Assembly (NCBI GenBank): GCA_946529215.1
Contig: CAMMZC010000003.1
Span: 67,976 to 131,975, forward strand
Length of the DNA: 64,000 nt
Direction of reading: 5' to 3'
Source of the DNA: an uncultured Clostridia bacterium
GTDB lineage: Bacteria > Bacillota > Clostridia > TANB77 > CAG-508
A model generated the notes under the pieces. That model worked only from the letters and a program-made list of their open reading frames with translations, did not search any database and had not been told where the DNA came from. The translations under genes were made by a program, and so were the position numbers. Numbering within the stretch: position 1 is the stretch's first letter; each line of letters opens with the position of its first letter. Of this stretch, positions 19,001-26,287 are shown one piece after another.

Positions 19001-20478
19001 GAAAAACTATCTATTACTTCTCCATTTTTAACCTTCATAATTCCAACTTCTGTAATTTTTTCTGTTTTAGGTGAAAATCCTGTTGTTTCTAAGTCTAGCA
19101 CGCAATATGTTGTATCTATTTTTTGACCTTTATAATTTGAAACAACACTTGTTCCATCTGGTACAAGATATGCTTCAACACCATAAATAACTTTCATATC
19201 TGGATTGTCTACTCCAAGCAATTTATGTGCTTCTGGAAAAGCTTGCACAACTCCATGGTCTGTAATTGCAATAGACTTCCAACCCCATTTCATAGCTCTT
19301 TTTATAAGGTCTGTTGCAGAAGTCATTGCATCCATTTGACTCATATTTGTATGCATGTGAAGCTCTACTCTTTTTACATCTGCTAAGTCTTGTCGAACTT
19401 GCTTTTTCATTCCTTCTGTTTCTATAATTGTATTAGCCAAAATTTCCATCTCATGTGTAAAATTACTAATACCAGATTTTCCTTCAAGCTTAACACCTTT
19501 TGCTTTTGAAAGCTTTCCTAGAAATTTTGCCTTTTCTTCAGGCTTAACAAAAGCTTTACAACTAATAGTGCTAGTTCCATCATACACATTAAACGAGATT
19601 AAAAACTTACCACTTTTAAGTTCTTTTTCTTCTATGCTTCCACCTAAAATTTCTCCACTAATTGCAGCCATATCATCTTCAGGTGAAATATCGGCAACAT
19701 TTATTATATTTGTTTTTAAAGTCATATTTCTTCCATAGATTAGAGGTGAATCTTCTTCAAGCTCTTTTTCTAATAGTTTAACTTCATTTATAGGTGGCTC
19801 CTCTGTTGGAGGTGGCGGCATAGGAGGCATATCTCCTGCGTATACTTCTTGAGAGTTCTGTGCATTTTGTGCCTTTTTCTTAGCTTCTTGCTTCTCTTCT
19901 GCAATTTTTTCTCCTAAACTACTATGCTCTAATGCAAGTTCTAAAGCTTGCTGTTGATTTTTTTCTATTTTTTTCTTTATCTCTGCTTGTTCTTCTTCAT
20001 TTAAAGTTTCAACAAATTTTATTTTATAATTTTTGTTAAAAATGTTTTTTATAACTCTTTCAAGCTCTCTGTCTAAATTTCGACCTCTTAAAAAATCTGC
20101 ACCTTTTATTTTCATATTTACAGTAATTGTATAGCCTTCTATTTCTATCGTGCTTTTAAGCAAAATCATAGGTTTCATTAATGGATATTTGTGCACCATA
20201 TATGCAATTAAATTAATCCATTCTTTTTGTATATCATTTATTTTTACATCTTCACTATATTCAATTTTTATATCTACATTTTCAAACTGAAATCTCTCAC
20301 GCAAAAACTGCTCAAATAACCACAAATCTTTTAATTCCAGATAATTATCACTTGCAATTTCCATATCTAGCACATTTGCTTTTTTAATTAGATTCATTTG
20401 CTTTATTTGTGCATTTTTTACATTTGTTTCTTGTTTGTAATCACTAAATACTTCCCCTATTTTTTTTGTTGTTTCCAC
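16033..20478 (-). CDS. polC: DNA polymerase III alpha subunit, Gram-positive type (PolC)
   Basis: PolC is the main replicative polymerase of low-GC Gram-positives, with built-in proofreading. The 1481 residues match the usual ~1430-1450. Domains in order: N-terminal region with an OB fold (~250-345), PHP domain (HMHTNMSQMDA, ~375), an inserted DnaQ-type 3'-5' exonuclease (VLDLETTGFSPKTEK, ~450, ending AHRALDDVDTT), and the polymerase core with the zinc motif CPNC...CPKC (~965-1000) and catalytic PDIDLNFSGE (~1020). The start is a GTG at 20478 with AAAGGGAAG upstream. No obvious operon partner. A Gln/Glu/Pro-rich linker (~190-240) separates the N-terminal part from the OB fold. Confidence 0.97.
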   Translation of the reverse strand: METTKKIGEVFSDYKQETNVKNAQIKQMNLIKKANVLDMEIASDNYLELKDLWLFEQFLRERFQFENVDIKIEYSEDVKINDIQKEWINLIAYMVHKYPLMKPMILLKSTIEIEGYTITVNMKIKGADFLRGRNLDRELERVIKNIFNKNYKIKFVETLNEEEQAEIKKKIEKNQQQALELALEHSSLGEKIAEEKQEAKKKAQNAQNSQEVYAGDMPPMPPPPTEEPPINEVKLLEKELEEDSPLIYGRNMTLKTNIINVADISPEDDMAAISGEILGGSIEEKELKSGKFLISFNVYDGTSTISCKAFVKPEEKAKFLGKLSKAKGVKLEGKSGISNFTHEMEILANTIIETEGMKKQVRQDLADVKRVELHMHTNMSQMDAMTSATDLIKRAMKWGWKSIAITDHGVVQAFPEAHKLLGVDNPDMKVIYGVEAYLVPDGTSVVSNYKGQKIDTTYCVLDLETTGFSPKTEKITEVGIMKVKNGEVIDSFSCFVNPEKPIPPRVVEVTNITDDMVKDAETIDKVFPKILEFLGDSVIVAHNATFDVGFLKYVAKDLGYDFDYTYVDTLALARKVYPNLKKYKLGKIADYLNIKVEVAHRALDDVDTTVKVLNEMMKELLKRGATTVQDIELKAQDAEAKKNEYKQLRPYHAIILATNYVGLKNLYKLISISHLKYFYKKPRILKSLYKKYSEGLILGSACEAGELYQAIELGKSDEEIEEIASDYDYLEIQPIGNNQFLVREGKVPDEEALRNINRKIVELGEKLNKPVVATCDVHFLDPQDEVYRRILEAGQGYKDADNQAPLYLRTTNEMLEEFSYLGDEKAYEVVVTNTNKIADMCEQISPISPEKCPPHIPGCEQTIKDIAYSKAHELYGDPLPEIVQTRLDKELDSIIKNGFSVMYIIAQKLVWKSNDDGYIVGSRGSVGSSFVANMTGITEVNSLPAHYRCPNCKYSDFTDYGYQNGFDLPDKDCPKCGHKLDKDGMDIPFETFLGFNGDKEPDIDLNFSGEYQAKAHKYTEVIFGKGTTFKAGTVGTVADKTAFGYVKKYFEERHIPVNSAEIQRLSTGCTGIKRTTGQHPGGIIVVPKGREIYEFTPIQHPADDPNSDIITTHFDYHSIDQNLLKLDILGHDDPTVIRMLQDITGIDPTKVPLDDKDTMSIFSSTDALGVTPEQIKSKVGSYGVPEFGTKFVRGMLVDTKPQTFDELIRISGLSHGTDVWLNNAQVLVENGTVTLKDAICCRDDIMIYLMKKGLEPNKAFKIMESVRKGKVAKGKEPKWPEYKELMKQNDVPDWYIDSCEKIKYMFPKAHAAAYVTNAFRIAWFKVHQPLAYYSAFFSIRAADNFDAASMIYGKEKVKNKMKEIEMQGNAAAKKDQDMYPVLELVLEMYERGFKFLPIDLYKSHWKNFQIEDGAIRPPFSSIAGMGPIAAESLYKSAQKEEFMSIDEIRQGAKVGDSIIELLRQFGCLDGMQESNQISLFG

Positions 20479-20625
20479 TTTTTTCGCTTCCCTTTCTAAT
20501 GTATAAATATTGCCCTAAAATATTTTTTGATTTATACTTTATAAGCATACATCATTTGGACAAAAAAAACAAGCGAACATTTATAAATTTTTTATCAATT
20601 TTTTTGAAAATATTGCAAAAAAAAT

Positions 20626-21510
20626 TTAAGAATATAAGTTAATATATTTTTCAATAACCTTTGTAATATCATTATTCTCAATCCTATTAATAGCAAAACA
20701 TTTCTTTCCTAAATCTTTTATCGATGCTCCTATATGAAATAATTCTTTCTCGTCTATTATTATAAATCTATCATGAAATTTATCTGTTTTGGCTACTTTT
20801 AGTGTTGGATATTGTTTATTAAATTTTTGAATATCTATTTTTTGTATATTGCTTTTATTTGATGTTAAAATTACAACTTCTACATTTTCTTTCTTTTTTG
20901 ATAGCATTTTTAATACACTATCATCAATGTAATTATCTATTATTGTAATTTTATTTTCTGCTCTTTTTATAATATCTATAATCAAACTATATGAATCATA
21001 AATTTGTCCATCAAAAAATATTCTTTGATTATCTATTTGCTTTTCTTGTAGTTTATCAAATATTAAATCAAATTTTTTGTTATTTTCAATCTGTTGATAT
21101 TCTAATGTTGTAACTCTTTCAAATAATTCACCATTATCTTTGAGAAAATGTCTCATTTTTACAAATGCTTCTACTATTTTCACACTTACTTTTATTGCTA
21201 TCTCACTTTTTAACAAACTAGAAAGCATTATTATTCCTTGTTCAGTAAAAACATACGGAAGGTATCTATTGTTTCTTTTGTATGCGATCACAAATTGTGA
21301 TCGCATATTCTCCATTTCGTCTTCTGTTAATTGAAAACAAAAATCCTCAGGAAATCTATCAATATTTCTTTTTAATGCCTGATTAATAGCTCTAGTTTCA
21401 GTATGATACAAATTAGCAACATCTGAATCAATCATTACATTTTTTCCTCTTATAGTATAAATTAAATTTTGAATTTCTTCAGTAGTAGTTAAATTCAATT
21501 CTTCATTCAT
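20626..21510 (-). CDS. ORF6N-domain protein with phospholipase-D-like C-terminal part
   Basis: The 294 residues begin with a phage-type ORF6N DNA-binding domain (~10-110): IRGKNVMIDSDVANLYHTET, NRYLPYVFTEQGIIML and a 'R.IN.ALKRN..RFPEDFCFQL' pattern. A short coiled-coil linker follows. The C-terminal part (~165-290) resembles PLD-fold proteins, with FHDRFIIIDEKELFHIGASI in the place of the HxKxxxxD motif. ORF6N proteins are common in phages and as scattered accessory genes. The role is probably DNA-binding and regulatory. It lies just downstream of the DGR-like target gene and after that gene's hairpins, so it is a separate unit. Confidence 0.8.
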   Translation of the reverse strand: MNEELNLTTTEEIQNLIYTIRGKNVMIDSDVANLYHTETRAINQALKRNIDRFPEDFCFQLTEDEMENMRSQFVIAYKRNNRYLPYVFTEQGIIMLSSLLKSEIAIKVSVKIVEAFVKMRHFLKDNGELFERVTTLEYQQIENNKKFDLIFDKLQEKQIDNQRIFFDGQIYDSYSLIIDIIKRAENKITIIDNYIDDSVLKMLSKKKENVEVVILTSNKSNIQKIDIQKFNKQYPTLKVAKTDKFHDRFIIIDEKELFHIGASIKDLGKKCFAINRIENNDITKVIEKYINLYS

Positions 21511-21613
21511 TTTTACCTTCTTTCCGCCCCTAAATTATAAATTTTCTCCCATAATATATTTACTATTATAGAACTTATGTTTGTGAATGTCAAGTATCAA
21601 TTCAAAATTAATC

Positions 21614-21667
21614 AAAAAAGTATAGAATTCGTGGAAAATACTTCCACCTTTGTCTATACTTTTTTAT
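21614..21667 (-). terminator. Terminator downstream of the DGR-like target
   Basis: A two-tier hairpin has an outer AAAAGTATAG/CTATACTTTT stem and inner GTGGAA/TTCCAC, with T-runs on both sides. Confidence 0.7.
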
Positions 21668-21714
21668 ATTTCGTAAGTTTATCGCTTTTAGCATTCAGTT
21701 ACACATTTATGTAA

Positions 21715-21787
21715 GGAGAGTATAAAGTTAACTGTGTAAAATCAAAAAAATAAATTTTGATTTTGCACAGTTAACTTTATACTCTCC
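21715..21787. repeat. 33-bp inverted repeat (long hairpin) abutting the variable region
   Basis: The arms at 21715-21747 and 21755-21787 are complementary over 33 positions with a single T/G wobble, around a 7-nt loop. The arm begins GGAGAGTATAAAGTTAACTG. It starts 18 nt after the stop codon of the putative DGR target. It is too long and lacks a U-run for a simple terminator, and another terminator follows at 21614-21667. Hairpins just downstream of the variable region are known to help DGR homing in Bordetella phage, though those are much shorter. Confidence 0.85.
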
Positions 21788-21805
21788 GCTTTCGCTCACA
21801 AATTT

Positions 21806-21943
21806 TTACTTGACGTACAGTGAGAGGCGAGAACCATAGGTGCCGCCGGTACCGGTCGGATTGCCGCCAATGCGGTAAGAAGGTGAATAACTGTCGCTGA
21901 AACAACCACCCCTGGAAACACGATTGCCCGTGCTGCCGGCCTC
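21806..21943 (-). other. Putative DGR variable region (VR)
   Basis: The last ~45 codons of the pilin-like gene form a GC island (78 of 133 bases by my count at 21811-21943) in very AT-rich surroundings. Variable-looking codons are nearly all NNY: GGC, AGC, GAC, GGT, TGT, TAT, TAC and ATT, which single or double changes at the A's of AAC/AAT would produce. They sit between invariant-looking codons for RV.RGG.F....P..R....P......YGSRLSLYVK. This is the pattern left by adenine-directed mutagenesis of a template repeat rich in AAC/AAT. No template repeat or reverse transcriptase is visible in this window, so the call is by signature only. Confidence 0.75.
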
Positions 21944-23337
21944 TTGTGTCCATTCAAATGAATTTCCTGTTAAATCATATACATTTTTTAATTTATCATT
22001 TATTGTATCTGAACCATTTTTTGTTGCACCTGTTACTCTTGATGTGTTATATATTACATCTGATTTTGGTGGATATGCTGTAACATCAATTATAGAATCT
22101 CCAGCCATCCAATTCATCATAGCATCATATTGACTTCCACATATCATTTGAGAAGCTACAGAACCAGTTATACTATTATCTGATGCAAAATTTTTCTGTC
22201 TTGTATATAATCCATACCACATTTTTGAAGTATCTTGACTTGCATTCATTGATGTTTGTCCTGCAAGTTGTCTAGTTTTATTAATTACTAAACTACTTTC
22301 ATATCTTCCTACCCAAAATCCTCCATATTTTGCTACACTTGTTGCCATCTTTAAAAATTCAGATTTTATTCCATTGTCTCCATCTAAAGATATTACACCA
22401 TTATTATAACTTGGACTATTATCATAATCTTTTACAAAATCAGGCTCTCTTAATCCTGAATCGTCTGTCCAAGTTTGATTTGTTTTATTTGCTTGATATA
22501 CCCAATTACTTACGTCCCAATACAACTTTCCACATAGTTCTTCATTTTCTTCATTTGCTCCATTAGCTGTACAACTTATACTTGTTTTTTGTGAATTTAA
22601 TTGTATGTTGCATGTATGCCCATCTTTATTATTGTTTTTACACATTACCATATTATTTATATTACTTACTGGAACCCATACAAATTGATCATATTTTGTT
22701 TGAATATCATAAATTGTATTTTCCGCAAAATTATCTCCTGTAGCTTTTGTAGTCCAATCAGGAGTTTCTCCATCAGGAATTAAATATATTACAAGTCCAT
22801 CATCAACATTTTTTTCTCCATCAATATTAGATACTGTAAATCCCGCTGGTATTGTTGCTTTCTTTTTGCTTTCTGATGTATCTGTGTAATTATCTTTTGC
22901 TGTAGTAGTTGCTTTTTTACCTGGTGCTAAAGCGTCATCATCGTCATCACCATCTTGATTTCCTCCACCAGCTGTTTTTCCATTTATTGAATATTGTTTT
23001 CCGTCTATTTTTACTGTAGATAAATCATCTGCTAAATCTTTAACACTTTCCGAACCAAATTCCTTCTTTAGAGCTGATTCTAGTGTTTCTTTTTCTACAT
23101 TTCCATTATTTTCTGTCATTACTCCTAAATATGCAATTTGTATTCTTTCTGCAATACTTTTTTCTCCTGTTTCATCTCTTGCTTGTCCTGCTTTGTTAAG
23201 AATCGAATTATCTCCGACTCAGCATTGAAATCGAAATTCCGGGCTAAGATTAATAACACGATAATTGTAATAACTAAAGCAATTAAAGTTATACCTTTTT
23301 CACTTTTTATATTATTTTTAATTTTTTTATTTAACAT
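21806..23337 (-). pseudogene. Pilin-like FGE/C-type-lectin-fold protein, probable DGR target, frame broken near its N-terminus
   Basis: The gene starts at an ATG behind GGGAGG. The N-terminus is prepilin-like (SEKG-ITLIALVITIIVLLILA), like the LamG protein at 13187. The frame breaks at about 23240 and again at about 23216. Removing one C from GCCCGGA and one from AGTCGGA gives AGISISMLSGDNSILNKAGQ and exactly 510 codons in frame. The next ~60 residues are helical, followed by an acidic/Lys-rich linker and a formylglycine-generating-enzyme (sulfatase-modifying)-like domain: FVWVPVSNI, YGGFWVGRYE, NVYDLTGNSFEWTQE, NRVSRGGCF, YGSRLSLYVK. In DGR systems this C-type-lectin fold displays the variable residues for ligand binding. 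As written, only a truncated 70-residue product or an internally started 437-residue one could be made. Confidence 0.8.
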
Positions 23338-23534
23338 TTTATTCCTCCCAATTAAAATTTATTTATTCTTATATTTTATAGTAAATTATAGTATTATATT
23401 TCAATTAGAAGTTTATCCGTCCCTTATAAAATTCGCGTCTAAAAATGCCGATATATATACTCTTTAAAGCTTTTCAGCGATTTTAAGTTTGCTATCATAT
23501 ATTTTGTTTCTCCGTTTTCATTTTATATTTGTTT

Positions 23535-23915
23535 TTATTCCACTTCTTTTTTCCACAATCCATGTTTATTGCAATATTCATAAAGAACTGAACCTTTAAT
23601 ATATGGGAATCTTGTTTCTGTAGCTTGTCCTGGATGAAGTCTAACTCTTGTAGTTCTGTCTTCAGAAACCTGTGCAATCCACATAATGTAGTGTTCTTCT
23701 TCCATTGGGTGTTCTACTTCTCCAACTTTAACAACAATTTCATTTCCATCTATTTCATATACTGGAACATGCTTTTCTGTTGCAGCATCAGTTGAATTTG
23801 CGTGTAATAATTCCATCTCTTCGCCACAGCATTTTATATTTTCACTATTTCCGTGAATTAATCCTATTACATTTTGACACTTTTTACATTTGTAAAATCT
23901 AACATTCTCTTTCAT
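23535..23915 (-). CDS. dfx: Desulfoferrodoxin / superoxide reductase
   Basis: The enzyme reduces superoxide to peroxide without making O2, a typical defence of strict anaerobes. I use the ATG at 23915, 10 nt after AAAGGA (a TTG three codons earlier is rejected), giving 126 residues. An N-terminal desulforedoxin-like site (YKCKKC...KCCGEEM, Fe centre I) precedes the superoxide reductase domain with the catalytic iron ligands: His in EKHVPVYE, HPMEEEHYIMWI, and Cys/His in CNKHGLW. Length and motif order are those of the two-iron class. It is single-gene, with a long intergenic repeat upstream. Confidence 0.93.
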   Translation of the reverse strand: MKENVRFYKCKKCQNVIGLIHGNSENIKCCGEEMELLHANSTDAATEKHVPVYEIDGNEIVVKVGEVEHPMEEEHYIMWIAQVSEDRTTRVRLHPGQATETRFPYIKGSVLYEYCNKHGLWKKEVE

Positions 23916-23997
23916 ATAAATCAAATCCTTTCTTAAATTATTATCTTATACTATAATTTTCTAATAATTTAGATCCTATAATCCATTGAATTTAATA

Positions 23998-24155
23998 ATA
24001 TTTTGAGAATTAATCTTTTTTAACTGAGTAACTTAGAAATTTTTATCAATTTTGCAAGGGAATCTCAAAAACTTGTTCTTTGAGGGTGCTTGCAAAATTC
24101 ATTAAAATTTCTTAGTGTTAAACGAAAGTTAGCAAAGATTATTCGAAAAATATTA
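23998..24155. repeat. ~155-nt near-palindromic intergenic element, copy 1
   Basis: The whole element reads as one long imperfect inverted repeat. The ends are tattttgagaattaatct / agattattcgaaaaata. The middle is aattttgcaag / cttgcaaaatt, and the tip is tctcaaa / tttgag. A second copy lies at 49511-49667 and a short derivative at 26164-26216. All three sit in spacers between minus-strand genes. Confidence 0.75.
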
Positions 24156-24185
24156 TTAAATTCAAATTATATAAATTATTCAAAC

Positions 24186-24824
24186 TTACATGTCCTTAAG
24201 CAAATCTTTTCCATCTTTAATATATTCCCAACCTGAGAATATTGCTGCAATTACAGATACACTCATAAGAACAGTAACTGCAATATTTAAAATTAATTGA
24301 GGAGTGTTCATATATACTCCTGCAGATGAAACCATTTGCTCAGCTTCACTTCCAACTCTAAATACAAATTTCCCAAATCCAAATTTATCTATAAAAGCTA
24401 AAATAATTGCTACCATTTGAGTTGCTGTTTTTATTTTACCCCAAATTGAAGCTGCTATAACTTTTCCGCCTTGTTCTACTGCAATTAATCTATAACCCGA
24501 AACAACAAATTCTCTAAATAAAACAATTATAGGAATCCAAGCTGGAAGTTTGTTCATTTCAACTAGCATTACCATAGCAGCTAGTACTAAAATTTTGTCT
24601 GCAATTGGGTCTAAAAACTTCCCAAAATTAGTGACCATATTCTTTTTTCTTGCAATACTTCCATCTAATTTATCTGTTATTGAAGCAATAATAAAAATTG
24701 CATCAATTATAAGCCACGAAACAGGAATTCCTAAAAATTCACCCTGTATATTCAAATATGGAATTATTACCATTATTGGTACTAAAAATATTCTAAAAAC
24801 TGTTAGTTTATTTGGCAAATTCAT
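24186..24824 (-). CDS. pgsA: CDP-diacylglycerol--glycerol-3-phosphate 3-phosphatidyltransferase
   Basis: PgsA makes phosphatidylglycerol phosphate, the precursor of anionic membrane lipids. The ATG at 24824 (MNLPNKLTVFRI) is 9 nt after AAAGGG; an ATG six codons upstream overlaps that site. The 212-residue product has four to five membrane helices and the CDP-alcohol phosphotransferase signature DG-x2-AR-x8-G-x3-D-x3-D, seen as DKLDGSIARKK...GKFLDPIADK (~58-80). It is encoded between the superoxide reductase and a carboxyl-terminal protease gene and may be co-transcribed with the protease gene (51-nt gap). Confidence 0.93.
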   Translation of the reverse strand: MNLPNKLTVFRIFLVPIMVIIPYLNIQGEFLGIPVSWLIIDAIFIIASITDKLDGSIARKKNMVTNFGKFLDPIADKILVLAAMVMLVEMNKLPAWIPIIVLFREFVVSGYRLIAVEQGGKVIAASIWGKIKTATQMVAIILAFIDKFGFGKFVFRVGSEAEQMVSSAGVYMNTPQLILNIAVTVLMSVSVIAAIFSGWEYIKDGKDLLKDM

Positions 24825-24875
24825 TTTATCAGTCCCTTTCATTATAGATTAATAAAATCATATCTCTTTGTACAA

Positions 24876-26132
24876 TTACTGTATCTCAACAATTGTTTTT
24901 TTACTCAATTCCTCAATTGCCCTATTTAACTGTGCATCATCACTTTCTTTTAAAGCATAAATGCTTTTTACTGAATCTGGCAATTTAACCTCAATATTTG
25001 GTTTTATTCCTTTTTCATTTATCTCTGTACCATTTGGTGTAAAGTATTCTGCTGTAGTAATTTTAAGTCCACTTCCATCTGATAAAGTTAAGACTGTTTG
25101 AATTACGCCTTTACCATATGTTTTTGTTCCAATTACTTTTGCTCTTTCATTATCTTTTAGAGCTGCTGTTAAAATTTCTGAAGCACTAGCTGTATTTTCA
25201 TTTGTAAGCAAAATAAGTGGCATATCATACTCTTTTTTTGTTTTAGATTTTGTTACTTCTTCTTTGTCTTTGTTATCTTTTGTTGTCATTATAATTTTTC
25301 CTTTTTCTAAAAATAAATCTGCTATATCTGTTGATTCATCAACTATTCCACCACCATTATTTCTTAAATCAAGAATTAATGATTTTGCTCCTTTGGAAAT
25401 TAAGTCATCAATCTTTTCTTTTAATTTTTTTGATGAATCTGTATCAAAACTCGGTAAATTTATATACCCAATATTTTCTTTCAAAATTTTTGAACTTATT
25501 GGATTTGTTTCAACTTTTTCTCTTGTAATTTCAAATTCTTGCTCTTTTCCATCTCTTTCTATTACAATATTAACTTTTGTTCCTTCTTCACCTTTAATAT
25601 TATCTGCAATAACATCAAAATCTTCATATCCATATTCTTTTCCATCAACACGTAATATAACATCTCCTGATTTTATTCCAGCTTTTTCTGCAGGACTTTC
25701 AGGAATTGGATAATAAACTACTATTTTTTGAGATTCCTCATCTGCTATCATATATATACCAACACCAACAAAACTTCCTGTAATATTTTCTGTAAATTCT
25801 TTTAACTCTTGCTTTGGTATATATTCTGTGTACTTGTCTTCTAGTCCTTTAACATATCCTTCTATTGCACCATCTTTAAGCTTTTGCTCATCTATTTTGT
25901 CTTTCCACAAATAGTTTTTATCAATTACTAATTTAATTCTTTTTAAATATGCATCTAAATCTGTACTTTCTGTTGATGAATTATTTCCTGTTATTAATGT
26001 ATAGACAGATTTTTTTGTAAAATAAGTATAAAGTGAAAGTGATGTTATCATAAATGTTATAAATGATGTTAATACTACAATCATCACAACTTTATAAATT
26101 TTTTGAGCAGTTTCTTTATGCTTTTCGTTCAT
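24876..26132 (-). CDS. S41-family C-terminal processing protease (CtpA/CtpB-like)
   Basis: The 418-residue protein has a cytoplasmic start, one membrane helix (~14-36) and an extracytoplasmic PDZ domain (~115-195; ESPAEKAGIKSGDVILRVDG). The S41 core has the catalytic Ser in NTASASEIL (~315) and the Lys in GTKTYGKGVIQT (~342). Members cut non-polar C-termini of secreted proteins. In spore formers CtpB-type enzymes process signalling proteins during sporulation, but I cannot tell which branch this is. The ATG has AAAGGAAG upstream. It is followed by pgsA and preceded by a short hairpin derivative of the 155-nt repeat. Confidence 0.92.
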   Translation of the reverse strand: MNEKHKETAQKIYKVVMIVVLTSFITFMITSLSLYTYFTKKSVYTLITGNNSSTESTDLDAYLKRIKLVIDKNYLWKDKIDEQKLKDGAIEGYVKGLEDKYTEYIPKQELKEFTENITGSFVGVGIYMIADEESQKIVVYYPIPESPAEKAGIKSGDVILRVDGKEYGYEDFDVIADNIKGEEGTKVNIVIERDGKEQEFEITREKVETNPISSKILKENIGYINLPSFDTDSSKKLKEKIDDLISKGAKSLILDLRNNGGGIVDESTDIADLFLEKGKIIMTTKDNKDKEEVTKSKTKKEYDMPLILLTNENTASASEILTAALKDNERAKVIGTKTYGKGVIQTVLTLSDGSGLKITTAEYFTPNGTEINEKGIKPNIEVKLPDSVKSIYALKESDDAQLNRAIEELSKKTIVEIQ

Positions 26133-26163
26133 TTTTTAGCTTCCTTTCTAAAGTTTATTTAAT

Positions 26164-26216
26164 ATATGCGAATAATCTTATTTAACTCAACTAAATAAGA
26201 TTATTCAAAAACTTAT
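26164..26216. repeat. Short derivative of the 155-nt palindromic element
   Basis: The hairpin GAATAATCTTATTTA / TAAATAAGATTATTC is flanked by the same terminal bases as the 155-nt copies (..cgaataatctt ... aagattattc.aaaaa) but lacks their interior. It may be an internal-deletion form. It could also simply work as the terminator of the M23 peptidase gene. Confidence 0.5.
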
Positions 26217-26287
26217 TATATTAATTTTGCATATGAGTTTTTATATTTTAGAAAATCTCAATGTGACTCTTTTTATATATTATTAAT

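Noticed and set aside
20626..21510. ORF6N protein as part of an integrated prophage
   Set aside because: No other phage gene (integrase with att sites, terminase, capsid) is nearby; xerD at 39359 belongs to the sporulation cluster.
23125..23337. Independent 70-residue small pilin gene
   Set aside because: Past the pilin helix the sequence becomes a meaningless frame, and the correct continuation appears in the next frame, so it is the front of the 21806-23337 gene.
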